Assembly (NCBI GenBank): GCA_949357655.1
Contig: CASHTG010000008.1
Span: 1,054,001 to 1,118,000, forward strand
DNA length: 64,000 bases
Direction: 5' to 3'
Source of the DNA: Parascedosporium putredinis
Lineage: Eukaryota > Ascomycota > Sordariomycetes > Microascales > Microascaceae
Shown here: positions 49,921-61,367 of the stretch, in pieces
How the letters are laid out: the number at the start of each line of letters is the position of its first letter
Numbering within the stretch: the stretch's first letter is position 1
Position numbers and translations under genes: made by a program
Notes under the pieces: model-generated
Seen by the model: only the letters and a program-made list of their open reading frames with translations
Databases searched by the model: none
Told to the model about the DNA's origin: nothing

Positions 49921-50481
49921 ATGGGCAACGAAGTCTCCACGTCAACCGACTCTAAAGTGGCGAGGGAGGTTGAATACCGACGTGTGCCCATGATTGCATC
50001 TCCCACGAACGCTGCCATGGACTACGCAATTACAACCGACGGCTCCGCTCCGCCCGGCTATGACGAACACACCGGCGACGATACCATTACGGTCTCGAAA
50101 TCCATTCTACGTCCCGACACTACCTTCATCATCCAGCACCGCCAGACTGGGCGCATTGTCACGCTTGTCGAAGGCGAACTCCGTCTCTGTGATGGATACA
50201 GCGTATTGGGTGGTTTCCACTGGCACTGCGTTTCGAAGGACCGCTGGCTTGGGTTCCGTAACGCTGTTTCGGGCACGTACCTCGGGCATAACGAGAGGAG
50301 AAAACTCATTGCCACCGCAAGACACCATCAGTCCCACGAGTTTTTCATGGAAAGGTTGACTACCCAAGGGGGCTATGAGTTGCTTACAGGGCACGGGAAC
50401 GAACTGCGAAGCATAGCAATGGGGAGCGATGGGACCACAATCGTGGAATCCAAGGGCGATGGGGACCTGTGGGACTTTTGA
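49921..50481 (+). CDS. Small beta-trefoil/fascin-like protein with possible N-myristoylation site
   Basis: A 186-residue single-exon protein starting MGNEVSTSTDSK; Gly2 with Ser6 fits the N-myristoylation pattern. After a disordered stretch (SAPPGYDEHTG) the C-terminal two thirds shows repeated short strands: TTFIIQHRQTGRIVTLVEGE, GGFHWHCVSKDRWLGFRNAV, SGTYLGHNERRKLIATA and GTTIVESKGDGDLWDF. The W-x-F-R-N...G-x-Y-L-G pattern recalls fascin or ricin-type beta-trefoils that are common as small fungal proteins. A ligand cannot be inferred. It lies 580 bp downstream of the HET gene on the same strand. Confidence 0.7.
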   Translation: MGNEVSTSTDSKVAREVEYRRVPMIASPTNAAMDYAITTDGSAPPGYDEHTGDDTITVSKSILRPDTTFIIQHRQTGRIVTLVEGELRLCDGYSVLGGFHWHCVSKDRWLGFRNAVSGTYLGHNERRKLIATARHHQSHEFFMERLTTQGGYELLTGHGNELRSIAMGSDGTTIVESKGDGDLWDF

Positions 50482-51206
50482 AGTTATGAGAGGAGAACAT
50501 TTATGGATACCTTCGTATCTTAGCGTGCGAGACAAGGGACGAACACCGTGGATGCTAATGGCCATCAATGATTTGCAATTCTTCAGGGCTATATGTAGAT
50601 GTATGGGGGCGTTTGTAGGAGTTGTTATTGTTCACTACGACCGATCGGGTTTTCTTTTTTCTTTATATATAGCTAAGCGAGGGAATAAGATACCCCCAAT
50701 TCGAAGCCGACTCGGTATCGTCTAGGGTTCACCAGAAAGTAACTGAAACTAAGCCGTAGCTGCGTAGTTCGTTCGTACAGGGTCCTTGGGAGGAACCTTT
50801 CCGTTCACATTCTGTGATTCCGGGCTCTTCCCCTACAATTAAGCATCCTACAAGACACGGATTAAATTTTGTTGAGCTGTTGTTTGATATGGAACCTCAG
50901 CAACTCTACGTCAGGTTGAAGGGTCAAAACCAGCTTACGTATCTACGTCATGGTAAAAATCTAAATGACCGAGTAACGTTTCCCTTGCCGGCGCGGTAGA
51001 CTCCTTGGGCATATCTTCACATTCGTGTATCTAGACAACCTATAAACTCAACTAAGGAACAAGTGGTTAAAACCCCTGAAAATAGGCTACCGAGCGCGCG
51101 GAACCCTGTTCTAGCTGGATCAGCCAACTCTAGGATACCTCGGTACGGCGTCGAGTGGACCAGTAAACTCGGCATGTAACTCTTACCCTAAATTCTGCTA
51201 CCGTGC
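50482..51206. other. Intergenic region, no gene seen
   Basis: AT-rich 3' flank of the preceding gene followed by unremarkable sequence. One 61-codon frame at 50814-50999 has no support. Confidence 0.55.
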
Positions 51207-52198
51207 TTATCCACCATGAACATCAATTTGGGTATTGGTATCCTCTTGGAATTTCAGAACGCGGCCCTGGGCTTCGTGGTAGGCTGCGTCGGCTTCCGCG
51301 CCTTGGTTGGTTGGGCTGAGAATGACAAATTCGTTTGGTTCAAGCTCGACGGTGTACTCACTCTTGTATAGAGGAGGTCCAGCGGGAGGATAGCTGGCAT
51401 CAGATGTAAGGTCGAACCAGAGGCCTGGGGCGTCCTTCTCATAGGCGCCGGGAAATGGCATCCCGGCCGGCTGAGAGTTACCGTCCCCGAGAACCTCGAA
51501 GTTGAAGCAAGTCATGTAAAACTGCGGGCCAACCCCGCGAATTCGAAGCCAGAACTAGTGTCCAAAACGAAGTGAAGGGCAATGATCTAGGTGAGAGACC
51601 TGAATCAACACAGAGTTCAATGCATTGTGGGCTAGTTTTAGAGCCTTACCTCTTGACGAAGGACATACTTCCCAGACTTTATATCGGCGGGAATAACAGC
51701 GGACCAGGTATGGGCGTTGTCCATGAGCCTGTCGGTAGCCCATACGCCATTCTCATCAATAGCATCCTCGGCAATTTTGAAGAACTCAAGTTCATTCACA
51801 TTAACGTCTGCAATGTCGCCCTCATAGGGCGCCAGCCATGCCGTGATAGGGCCCTTGTGGCTATGGAGCCAATGCGACCAATGGAAGGCGACATTACTTC
51901 CGGCGCGTACGGTAGCGATGTCGAGGGGGCGAGGATCATATCTTTGATTGCACGCAATATCAAGGCTATCAGAGTCCAGATAGGGCCAACCTCTCCGCCG
52001 CCGAACGCGATTCGCTCTGGAATAGGGTCCATGGTAGGGTCAACACGAACATCCCATCCCGGGTAGCTTGCAAGGAAGGCAGTATCAGCGAGCGCGTCTA
52101 GAGGATACAGCTATAGACGCCAGCATTAATCCTATGATACTCACGCAACATTGTCGGCATCGACGCGCCAGAGCACATGTTGTTTGCACAAGCTTCAT
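51207..52198 (-). CDS. AA9-family lytic polysaccharide monooxygenase (former GH61)
   Basis: A secreted copper enzyme that oxidatively cleaves cellulose or related glucans. The gene is hidden by introns and frame breaks. Seen are YPGWDVRVDPTMDPIPERIA, LDSLDIACN, a copper-site region HWSHWLHSHKGPITAWLAPY, VNELEFFKIAEDA, HTWSAVIPADIKSGKYVLR, IIALHF and then VGPQFYMTCFNFEVLGDG with the active-site Gln and Tyr, and MPFPGAYEKDAPGLWFDLTS. Introns lie at about 51590-51645 and 52115-52148. Missing bases are evident at C4 51533-51536 and near 51975. The 5' end is uncertain: from the ATG at 52198 I see MKLVQTTCALA, but a mature N-terminal His directly after a signal peptide cannot be placed. The tail after VILSPTNQGAEADA lacks a cellulose-binding module. 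Confidence 0.8.
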
Positions 52199-52840
52199 CG
52201 TGGGTTATTGAAACAGCTGGAGGCCTAAGATTTGAGGGATTTGGGAGTAGTGATGGGGTCGGGCCTGGTTCTTAGGGAGAAGTAGAACCTGATTTAAAGG
52301 TGGTGCAGCACAATGGGGAACTACGCCAAGATATAAACTCAATGAAGTAGCTAGTAACAATATAAGTCATCACCCTCGGTTTTGTTAGAGCTCCCCATGT
52401 CTGTCGATTGGCACTCCGACTTCCTTTCGGCATTTCTTTAGTTTAGATTAGATTCTAGATGAGCGACCAGCCGCGCGTCCCCCACCAGCTCCCGATTGTG
52501 CAGACATAAGCGGCAAGGTGATACTCGTGTTATATCAAGGTATCCGGCGGAGGAGATTTCGCTTCGAGGACATGAGCGAGTTCACCACGACGAGTAGCCG
52601 GTTACGCGCGGTCGGCGGGCAACATATTTCAAAACGTAGATGGACACGGGTGTCCATAACGCGCTGAAATCCCCACCGTGGCTGCCGAGCCAAAGAGGCT
52701 CCCAGTGCTCCCTGTCTCGACACATATTAAAGCCGGCCCGGGGAGAAGTTGTGGGGCAGATGGGTGTAATCGGCTCTAGCGGGGTAAATAGCAGGCGGGC
52801 GGCTTTGGCATCGGCTCCGCAATTTTCCCAAGCTCGGAAA
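52199..52840. other. Divergent intergenic region, AA9 / small peptide
   Basis: No supported gene. This is presumably the promoter of the AA9 gene and of the small secreted peptide. Confidence 0.5.
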
Positions 52841-52996
52841 ATGCAACATCACTATAGCATTGGCTCCGCCATTATGATCCTTCTTGCCGTGGCGTGGGGT
52901 ACGAGCCATGCTCTATCTCTTCCAATATCTCCGCACCTAGACTCTATCACAAAATCCGTTGTCAATCGACAGGCCCACGCTAAAGATTTCAACTAG
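52841..52996 (+). CDS. Small secreted peptide, 51 residues
   Basis: A single open frame with a clear signal peptide: a short polar start (MQHHYSIGSA), the hydrophobic core IMILLAVAWG, and a likely cleavage after SHA or ALS. The remaining 25 or so residues are polar (LDSITKSVVNRQAHAKDFN) with no cysteine. It could be a complete small secreted peptide or the first exon of a longer gene, but nothing downstream reads as a matching exon before the esterase. It sits between two wall-degrading enzyme genes. Function unknown. Confidence 0.4.
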   Translation: MQHHYSIGSAIMILLAVAWGTSHALSLPISPHLDSITKSVVNRQAHAKDFN

Positions 52997-53128
52997 CTTA
53001 CAATGGGTGATTTGGATTCCTCAACTAGCTAGCTGCACTAGATCAGGATAGATTTGGCGCGTTCTTTGGGGAAAACAACCAAGCGTCCGTAAAATCTAAT
53101 TCAGGATAAACAGTCTCAGTGACTCGCT

Positions 53129-54032
53129 TCAGGAATATGTCTTTACATGATTCTGCACTTTATGGAAACTGTAGAAAAAGTCCCACGTGTTCTGCGGAGC
53201 AAAGGGTACGTCCATATCACCGTCACTAACAGACGGGCTATGGCCCCGCTGTGCACCACCCACGTAACCGGAAACCCTTCACTACATCCTTCATACTTGG
53301 TAATGACAGGCTGAGATCCATTTGGCTGCGTTTCGGGAGAGACGGGCATGCACCCGTTCAAGTCCACAAACCGATCGCGTAGCTGCCGCCCCGACGCAAT
53401 GGGGAGCATTTGGTCTGCTGTGCCGTGCTGTCCGTAAAACGGGACCCGTAAGGGCTTTCCTCGCTTTCCTCACACCCAGATAGCTGGGCACCCGATAGCA
53501 CCGCGATGGCGCGAATAATGTCCGGTCGCGCACAGGCGATTGCAAAGGACATGGAGCCGCCGAAGCTGAACCCGGTAGAGAATCGTAGTGTTTCTTCGAT
53601 ACAGAGGGCGTTTCCAATGGTAGAGACCATATCGTCGAAGAATTGAATATCTTCTCCTCCTATATTAGCCCACCGTCGGTCCAGCCCGTCTGGCACAACA
53701 AAAATGGCTGTCTCATTCGCGAGTGGTAGGAGGCCGAAGAAGCGCAGCGCGCCTCCAAGCGGGGCGTCGAGATCCTCTCCTGCAACAATGCTTTCCATGC
53801 TACTTCCGAACTGATGGTATGCGAAGACGAGACGATATGGGTGGCCACGGTCGTAGTTTTCAGGTAAGCGGACATAATACTGCCTCGCCTTCGCCCCAAC
53901 CGTGGTGTTGTAGATTCCCGTATTGAGAGAAGGCTGCTTACCACAGCCAGTAGACCGTGCGGCAAGAACTGCCGCGTTATGTATGAAGCATGCAAGGCCC
54001 AGGCCTTTGACAAGTTTCGTTAACCGCAACAT
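53129..54032 (-). CDS. Secreted CE1-type esterase (feruloyl esterase / LpqC-like)
   Basis: Alpha/beta-hydrolase that likely releases ferulate or other phenolic acids from plant wall polysaccharides. A signal peptide (MLRLTKLVKGLGLACFIHNA) precedes GCGKQPSL and YYVRLPENYDRGHPYRLVFA. The nucleophile elbow is STGFSFGGSMS (GxSxG), the acid is in YGQHGTADQMLPI and the base His in VVHSGGHSPS. The family arrangement GCG...Ser...Asp...His is thus complete. Two one-base gaps break the frame, at 53452-53454 (restored SPLRVPFYGQHGTADQ) and 53243-53246 (restored SGGHSPSVSDGDMD). It ends WDFFYSFHKVQNHVKTYS. No intron or cellulose-binding module is seen. It is near the AA9 gene on the same strand. Confidence 0.87.
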
Positions 54033-54656
54033 CGATTTGGTTGTCGTGAGCAATAGCGTTGTCTCAAGAGTGTATGAAATATCTAGGGTAGTTGACGTTA
54101 AGGATCTTTTGGATGCATCAAAGACCAGATAAAAAAGGCGACTACGAATATATATCTCGTTCCACCTGTAGGAAGTGCTCTTTACTCCAAGTCAACTTAC
54201 AGTCTCTACTAGTACAGTATACGCGGCCCTCTTACGTCTGCCGCCCTGTTGGAGACTCGCGTGTCTCCACACGGTACAGGTTGAGGCTCGAGCACGGGAT
54301 CAATTTCATTACCATAGACGGGCCACGGATGTTCTCCGCTGTCTAACTCCCGATTAAGTCCCTAAGCCTCGTGTTCTTTCGGCCCCACAGGTGATGGTTG
54401 CCGAATTCGTCACTAGCAATCTATCTCGACTGGTTAATTCCAACACATGGCCAAGACGGGGCGGGGCTATGGCGGTGGTAGCAAGCTCCGGCTCATTCAG
54501 CTATAATGCGCCACAGGAGAGATCTTTTCGTTTACTGCTTTCAAACAGAAAGCACCTTTCGCCTCCCACGGGGACTAACAATTCAAGTTTAAAGATGCCT
54601 TATAATCGATCAACATATATCGGGACTACATGTCATCCATCATGTAAAGATCACCT
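54033..54656. other. Intergenic region, esterase promoter and regulator 3' flank
   Basis: No gene is supported. Plus-strand frames here run antisense into the regulator and look like shadows. Confidence 0.5.
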
Positions 54657-57353
54657 TCATCCGGCACGGGTTTTTAGTTCCTGTAACCACGCAGCCAGGT
54701 CCTTGCTAAAATCCCATGCTCGCATATCCGAGAGTAACCTAATAGCCACATCAAGGATACGCCCTGCGGCTCTTGGCCGGCAAATATTTCCCACGTCTTT
54801 TATATGTGGCCTGAAGCTTTGCATACCACCATCATACCACGCCTTCATCTCATCTGTCGCCCAGTCGCGATCTAGTCGTACCGTACGACCTTGCTGCTGT
54901 TCCAGGTCCGCACTAGCTGTAAAGCGACTAAAGGTCCATAATATAAGCGCGGCCCACAGCGTCGCTACAGGCTGATGAAAGCCCCCCTCCACGTAGTGAG
55001 CAGCCTGATAAGCTCGAAAGCAGGCATCCCGCGTAGTTAGCTGCCATTCTAGCATCTCTCCCGTTCCCGGCACGAATCCAACTTGCTACGATATAGGCCT
55101 CTACCGTAGGAGGACTAGATTCGCCAAGGCAGCGAACGTAGTTGAGAATATCCCTCCGTGGTGCGTGGAACAGTGTCAAGCCGAGGAGCCCGTAGCACTC
55201 AGTTCGCGACAGGAGATGGATTGTACCATCGGAGACGCTGGTCAATCTTGAGACACCCCTCTGCTGTTCTAATAGCCTAGTTATAGCCTCAGCAGCGCCG
55301 GCATTCAAGTTTCGGATGGCGATCTCCCGGTGATCAGGACGTGGGAAGAAGACTCCGCGAATGGACTCGTGCGCTCCCATGATGTGGCGGTAGATGGCAC
55401 AGACAATTATGAGTCCAGTGAAACAACTAGGACCCGGTGACGATGACAGCGCAAAACTCTCAGAACGAAGAGATATCAACGTAGGCTCTAGTTTTGGAAG
55501 CTCCAATGCTTCTTCTCTTTCAATTAGCGTGCTCCTTTTTCTTTTCTTGTGAGAGCTAATAAAACCGAACTTACGCTGACCGCCCTCACTGAAAACCGAC
55601 TGCCACTCTCCCTCGCTTCCAGCTTCCCATAGCTTTTCTTGGCAGGGCAGATTTTGTTCCAGCTCTTCAGGTCTCATACAAGTCCCTACGCCGAGCAGCA
55701 TGCTGAGTTGTGCATCGAGCAGCTACATTCACGTTAGATGTGGATGTATATGCCTTGGACCTATGTGGCCTCATAACCACTGAAAACTTACAAAGGCACT
55801 GAAGCCAAGTCTTCTCCGCGATTCCTCTTGTACCCAATCTGACCATTTCACGTTGCGTTGCTCTACGACTGGTCGCCCTCCGCCGATTTGTTTTCGTTCG
55901 GTGAGGGATCCATTCCTACGACATAGCGTGCTCGGCATATTACGCATACCTTCTGAAATATCCATCATTCTCCCATCACCACTATATGACATGTCGATGA
56001 GGTTGAGGATGAGGCACTGGCAGTACCAGAGCTGCCGGACGACTGAGTTGTCTTTCTCCATCTAGAAGTGTATTAGCCAAGACCGCATAGGTCAATAGTT
56101 AATTCGGAGGCTTATAGATGAGGCACCGCCTCAACAGATGCTGAACTTGCTATTGTAGGTAGAGATCTCCTCAAAAGCTCTTGGGGAGATCTCCATATTC
56201 CGCGGCTAAAGATATCCGCGAGTACCGGCACCCGAGCAATGCTACAGCGAGAACCAATGCACACGGAGCGATAGAAGCATTAAATGACCCGCGATGGAGC
56301 ATAGGGAAGCCGGGATGGAAATATTCAAAGTACAGCTGGACGAACGTGTTCATAGCCGCTAGCGATGGGAGCTTAGCCTCGCTCAGGGCGCCCGTGCTGT
56401 TTTGATTATGCAAGAGCTTCTCGATATTGGAAAAGTTTTCTTGGCTTAGTGGTGGGACGTGGGCAAAGTCCTCCATTTCATAAATATCAGTAGAAGTTTC
56501 GGTAATGACAGGAGTAGGATCTGCGGCTAAGGGTTTCTCCGAATCCCAGTGAAATGACCATTCTCTCTCTCTAACTTGGGGCTCATGTTCACCAATCATA
56601 TCCCCATGAGATCTAAGGCGATCTAATGACGGAAATGTTGGTACGCCTGTCGCTCCAAGCTGGCGCTGAACGTTGTGGCTTAAAATGGGCTGATGCCCAA
56701 CAGGTTCAGGCATCATCCACCCAAGCATACTGCTCAGCTCCAAGGGCCACGGGAAACTCTCGCCTAGTTGGACATGCGAGGATTGCCCCGAGGCCAGACC
56801 TACGACTTCCGAGACACCAGCCGTTGAATCGACCGTGAGGCTCTCATCATCACTTGCACTCCACGGCTGTTTCAACGGCAGGGGCTGCTGAAAGAGTGCT
56901 ACTTCGGCCACGGCACCGAGTGCAAGTCCAGAAGTAGACGTCGTGGGCTGATGGGCAGATGGTGTATAAATACAAGGTTTGCTCCTCGAAGAGCATCGGG
57001 CGCAAGGATGACAGCCATCACAGCGTAGTCTGCTGTTTGAACATCCGTTGCATGCTTTGCGAACGCGGCTTCTCACCTGCTTAGGTTCCTGTGTATTGCT
57101 TGCGCTATTATGAAGTGTTTTGTGTCGCTGGAGGGAGTCCCTGCAGAGTGGAGCCGTTAGCACACACATTTACCATCACCTTAAACCTCCGGTGATAGAT
57201 ACGACGATAGCCTGACCTCCGGGAAAAGAACCTCCCACATTCTGGACAAGAAAATCGTTTTTGACCTTGATGGGAGAGCTCGTGGCGATGCAAATGTTCG
57301 ACTCTCTTGAAAGCGCGTCCACATACGCCGCATTCATACTTGCTCGCGTCCAT
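54657..57353 (-). CDS. Transcription factor with two C2H2 fingers plus a Zn2Cys6 cluster
   Basis: A regulator with two kinds of DNA-binding domain. From the ATG at 57353 (MDASKYECG) come two C2H2 fingers: CGVCGRAFKRVEHLHRHELSH and, across an intron at 57141-57216, CPECGRFFSRRDSLQRHKTLH. About 20 residues later is a Zn2Cys6 cluster (CNGCSNSRLRC...CARCSSRSKPC). A Ser/Pro-rich linker is followed by the fungal-specific regulator domain, for example LPSLAAMNTFVQLYFEYFHP, FPMLHRGSF and VEKDNSVVRQLWYCQCLILN. It also includes ECYGLLGLTLFHAPRRDILNY. Introns fall near 56060-56160 and 55700-55790. A frame shift near 55070 separates VEAYIVASW from VPGTGEMLEWQLTTRDACF. The protein ends LAAWLQELKTRAG. Its nearest neighbours are the esterase and AA9 genes, possible targets. 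Confidence 0.86.
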
Positions 57354-58138
57354 CACTGGCGACCTAGGTGAAGCCACGTTACTCTACGTGGTATCCCTCT
57401 TCAGCGACCAAATGGCAAATGCCCTCCTTTTTATAAGCTTAGCAACAGTGCCCGAATAACTCAAGGTGGTTCATGGACTCAAAAAGCTACGCGGACGGAG
57501 TTGGATTGAGAAGAAATAAGGTCGTGTAGCAAGACGTGGCAATGTTAGTTATGTTCCAGTTACAGCGGTCCCCAACGCCAGGGGATCCATCGATTCACGC
57601 GTTTCAACGATGGTAAGCTATATCGCTAAAAACGTCTTGCCCCTCTGAAACACTTGAATTTAGCCGACCCGGACAGGCTTACTCGTGCCACGGGTGTGTG
57701 GCATGAGTAGGTGTTATCTGACGCTTGATTTCGGAGCGATGATTTAGCGTGGGTGGGATACCCGAAGTGGGTAGGATTCTCTTATCTCCGCTCCTGGTAA
57801 ATCTAGGTATTAACCCCTCCGAACTGAATGCCCATACAAAGGGAAAATAGAAAACCAGAAAATAAAATAAGAGATTAGCCATCTAGAGCATTTACAACTC
57901 TCATCGGGAGCAACAAGACTAATCCTATACGGTGCGGCTAGATCAATTTTATATACACTGTACATAGTTTCGTGGAAAGAGATCTATTATTCTCTAGCTG
58001 TGAGAGCTAATGCTTTTTCTTTTTCGCCAACGCCTAAAACGGTTGCAAGAAGCATCCCACAGTGCTAGCTAGAATTTGGATAGGTACGTCTATTATCTTT
58101 CCATCCTACACTTTACATTTCCTTAAAGAGTCGTGGTA
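57354..58138. other. Intergenic region, no gene seen
   Basis: Promoter side of the C2H2/Zn2Cys6 gene and 3' flank of the F-box gene. It is AT-rich in 57890-58060, with no supported frame. Confidence 0.55.
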
Positions 58139-59963
58139 CTATCCTGCTTGGGCAAAGTTGCCCAGTCCTTCGATAAGAAGTGATCGACTCCGGGAGCATG
58201 AGGATCGTATAATCTTCCAAGACCTGACATGCCGTATTCTCCTCCTATAAGGCGCTTGAAGGTTAGGTCGCATTCCCAGTTTTGGTATTGGGGGCAAATC
58301 TGTCACGGATGACGTTGCGCATGCCTCCCCAGCTTCCTCGACCAAGCGCACAGAGTATAGGGCCAGCGTCCTCAAATTGCTGTCAAGCAAGCCGCAAAAT
58401 TTTTCTAATGTGCTAGGACACAGTAGCGCAATATCGCTCAGCCAGACGCGTTTGACGCTTTTAGATTGTACTGCGCTAATCAGGAGTCTGCCGGATAAAG
58501 TTCGTTGGCACTTTCGTTCGAGCCATCGTTCAGACCAAAGGCATGCATGGTAACATCGATTGTTTGGAGGCAGGGGCTCGACATCACGGCGCTGAGGAAG
58601 CTGTCCACATGCCCTCGGTCATTCTCCTCGGGATGTTGGAGCCGCACACATCTATGACTTAAATTCCCCACGCCGCCGCCGAATTGAAATTCGCGCACAT
58701 TGCTGCACGCCAGCCGAAGAGCGTTCCAATCTGCGGTTTCAGGTCCTCCAGGACACAACATTGAAAAACTATCGTGAAGGGGGAAGCAAGAAATACTGAT
58801 TGTCATCGGAGACACCCCAGCCGCGTGAAGGGCGATCGGTACTTGCGACAAAAGCCATACCGGTATTAGTTTACCGACCACGTGGCCAGGCAACGTCTCC
58901 GTTAAGCCCCAACTTTCAGCCTTGGTCAGCATCTCCATCAGCTTTGCGGAGTCGGTAATTGTAGACTGAGGATCAGACGGGGGTGTCGCTCAGGTCTGTC
59001 ATTGAAATACACGTGGCGGGCCAACGGCATATGCTTGACTGCCTCCGTCAAGATACGGATGAACGTCCCTTCCTCAATCAATCGTCGTTGTTCTTCGTGT
59101 TTGACTCGGTATCTCTTATGGCCTTCCAAAATCATCTCGTGAGCCGCAATATACCTCGGGTCTTTGACAAAATCAGGAGCCTCGCGCGTCGGGCTTATAA
59201 TCGATTGCCAAGCTCGAGCAATGTAATGGTTACTGTTTATGGCTTCTTCGCAGCGTTGTATTGCGTCTAGGGATGCGTGATCAGACGGTCTAATGCAACT
59301 CATGCGATAGCGTTGAAGTGTAAAGTGGCAGAATCCAGCGAGGTCATCAAGATCAAGCAACCTGGCCTTTGCGAACAAGATTATGCTATCAGACATCTCC
59401 TGTGATCTATAAGCTAGCTGCAGTTGGATGTTTCGAACACCAGATGCAAGTCGAGGGCGTTGTGAAATACTTTCAACCGTTTTCAACGATTCGTCATCCA
59501 ATGCAAGCTGCAAATTTCGGAAGAGGAGAGGCGCAGCAAGTTCATCGAAAAGACGACAAGTGAGTCGTGCGTTTTTGAGAGCCCGCACCGATTGGTAGTC
59601 CTTTGGCCTATCTTCGTCTCCTAGATAGTCAAAGACGATGCGGAGGAGTTCTATCGGAACATCACCGATTCCAATTGGCGGGATACTCTGATGCGAGAAA
59701 GGGAGATCACTGCAGCTGAGAATGTCGATTGTGCCTATCAAGTTCGCCGGCTCCTCGTCCGCGTTCGCCTCCTTGCGCTCACCCGACGCCACTTCTCGAC
59801 TGCAGCGAAGGCCGCACCCTTTCGCATGCAACCGCTGATCCTCCGACTTCCATCCAACCTTGTCAACGTGGGCTGATTCTTGGCGCTTTAAAATGGTATT
59901 TAGGTACGGGGTGAAATCGGTAACCACATCGGCCCCGATTGGAACGGGCCCGGCTTGTGCCAT
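58139..59963 (-). CDS. F-box domain protein
   Basis: Probable substrate receptor of an SCF ubiquitin ligase. The F-box-like segment is IGDVPIELLRIVFDYLG...SVRALKNARLTCRLFDELAAP, about residues 100-150, followed by LLFRNLQLAL as in many fungal F-box proteins. The C-terminal half has leucine-rich-like strands (LRLACSNVREFQFGGGVGN, PCLQTIDVTMHAF, LRTLALYSVRLVEEAG). The start is the ATG at 59963. One missing base in the G/C run 58979-58983 joins HP to SDPQSTITDSAKLMEML, and another at 58483-58484 joins ADS to LISAVQSKSVKRVWLSD. The 3' end is uncertain because a further shift near 58320 would give a stop nearer 58280. Confidence 0.78.
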
Positions 59964-61367
59964 GATGGTGTTTGAATTTCGTTAATTGCCGCGGCAGAGA
60001 TTCTAGTCAGGGATGAGACAACAGCTAGGATCATCATTGATATATGACTGAACAAGATAACAACGAGGACAGCCTTCGTGTTATATGTTCACTTGTGAAT
60101 CGGAAATTCGGGGCAATTATATGCGGCAGCTGAAGCACCTTGATGGACACGACGAACTGTGCTTTCGCGCTAGATACTTTCTCTCGCAACCCGGAGGGGT
60201 AACCCCAAATTGAATATGTCACCATGACACGGCGCACGAGACATATCGACGCTTTCGGCGTGTAACGACAACTTTAGAATGAGGAAAATGATTTATTGGT
60301 TTTATACCTAACCTATATATGCTAATTTAAGACGCTTAGGATGTCAGGCCCTGCCCGTTTGTCCCGATCATTCCAGTCCAGAACCACTGTCCGCGATGCG
60401 AGGGACATTAGTGAGGAAGCTTGCCGTTTACAGCGTATACACCCGCCCGCGTTAACTGGTCTATTGGATTTTTACAAGTCTTGCGCTCCTACACTGATTA
60501 ATGCTGTGGTCTAGCCTAGAAAGCTAGGCTGTTTAGAACGTCACCTGAACGAATTACTTGCTGGCGGTGCTGTGGTGGTATGTTAGCTCCAAAATACACC
60601 TCCGTCTTTAAGTGAGGTTGAATAAAGATAGTTGAATATAATAGTTGAGAATGACAGTTAAGTCTCTGACAAATGTGGATCGACCTTGCGGGTCGAACAT
60701 TGATATTAGCTAAGGGTAACGTAACGCCTACGCACATCGCAGCCTATAAAATTTTATAAAGAGTCCTGGCTCATTGGAACGGCTAGGTAGGAAGAAACAA
60801 GATGCCTCAGAAAGAATAGATCATGTAATTTTTAGGAGATCATTCAAAGCATCTACGGAAGGAAGGATGTACTGAATATTTGGGAGAGAGCTAAATAATA
60901 CGAGTATTGAGCGGGAAAGCAGGAGGTGTGTTTCTGTTGGACCGAGTGTCGAAAGGCGAGGTTTTACCTTGCATTGATCGGACAACTAGTGATAGTCAGT
61001 TTCCCGCCATCTCAGTCGTGCCTAGACATATTTATCGGCATCTCAACTTCGTCTGCCGGTGGAATAAATCGTGCTCGCAGAGGCATTTTCGGATATGTAA
61101 GCATCTCCACGGCTCCCCACAAACTAGGCGATGTCGTGATCAACCACCACTAATCACGAACTCTCTGCGATGACGAAGAATGTTCCCCGCACACCCCACT
61201 GCTTGCGCAGGTCATAAGCATAGATAAGTGTATAAAGAGGTAGAAAGCAAAGTAGTATCGCAATTGAGGGCGTTTTGAGAGGTTCTCCTCACATAAAATT
61301 CCTCCTCCTTCTTAATCACTGGTTTACGTGTCAGGCTAACTAATTTACCAATTCCCGCACTACCATT
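59964..61367. other. Intergenic region, no gene seen
   Basis: A 1.4-kb AT-rich stretch. Short frames at 60034-60237 and 60907-61173 have no recognisable domain. The right end is the promoter of the monooxygenase. Confidence 0.6.

Noticed and set aside
54391..54975. Plus-strand frame of 194 codons
   Set aside because: Runs antisense into the C2H2/Zn2Cys6 regulator body and lacks any recognisable feature.
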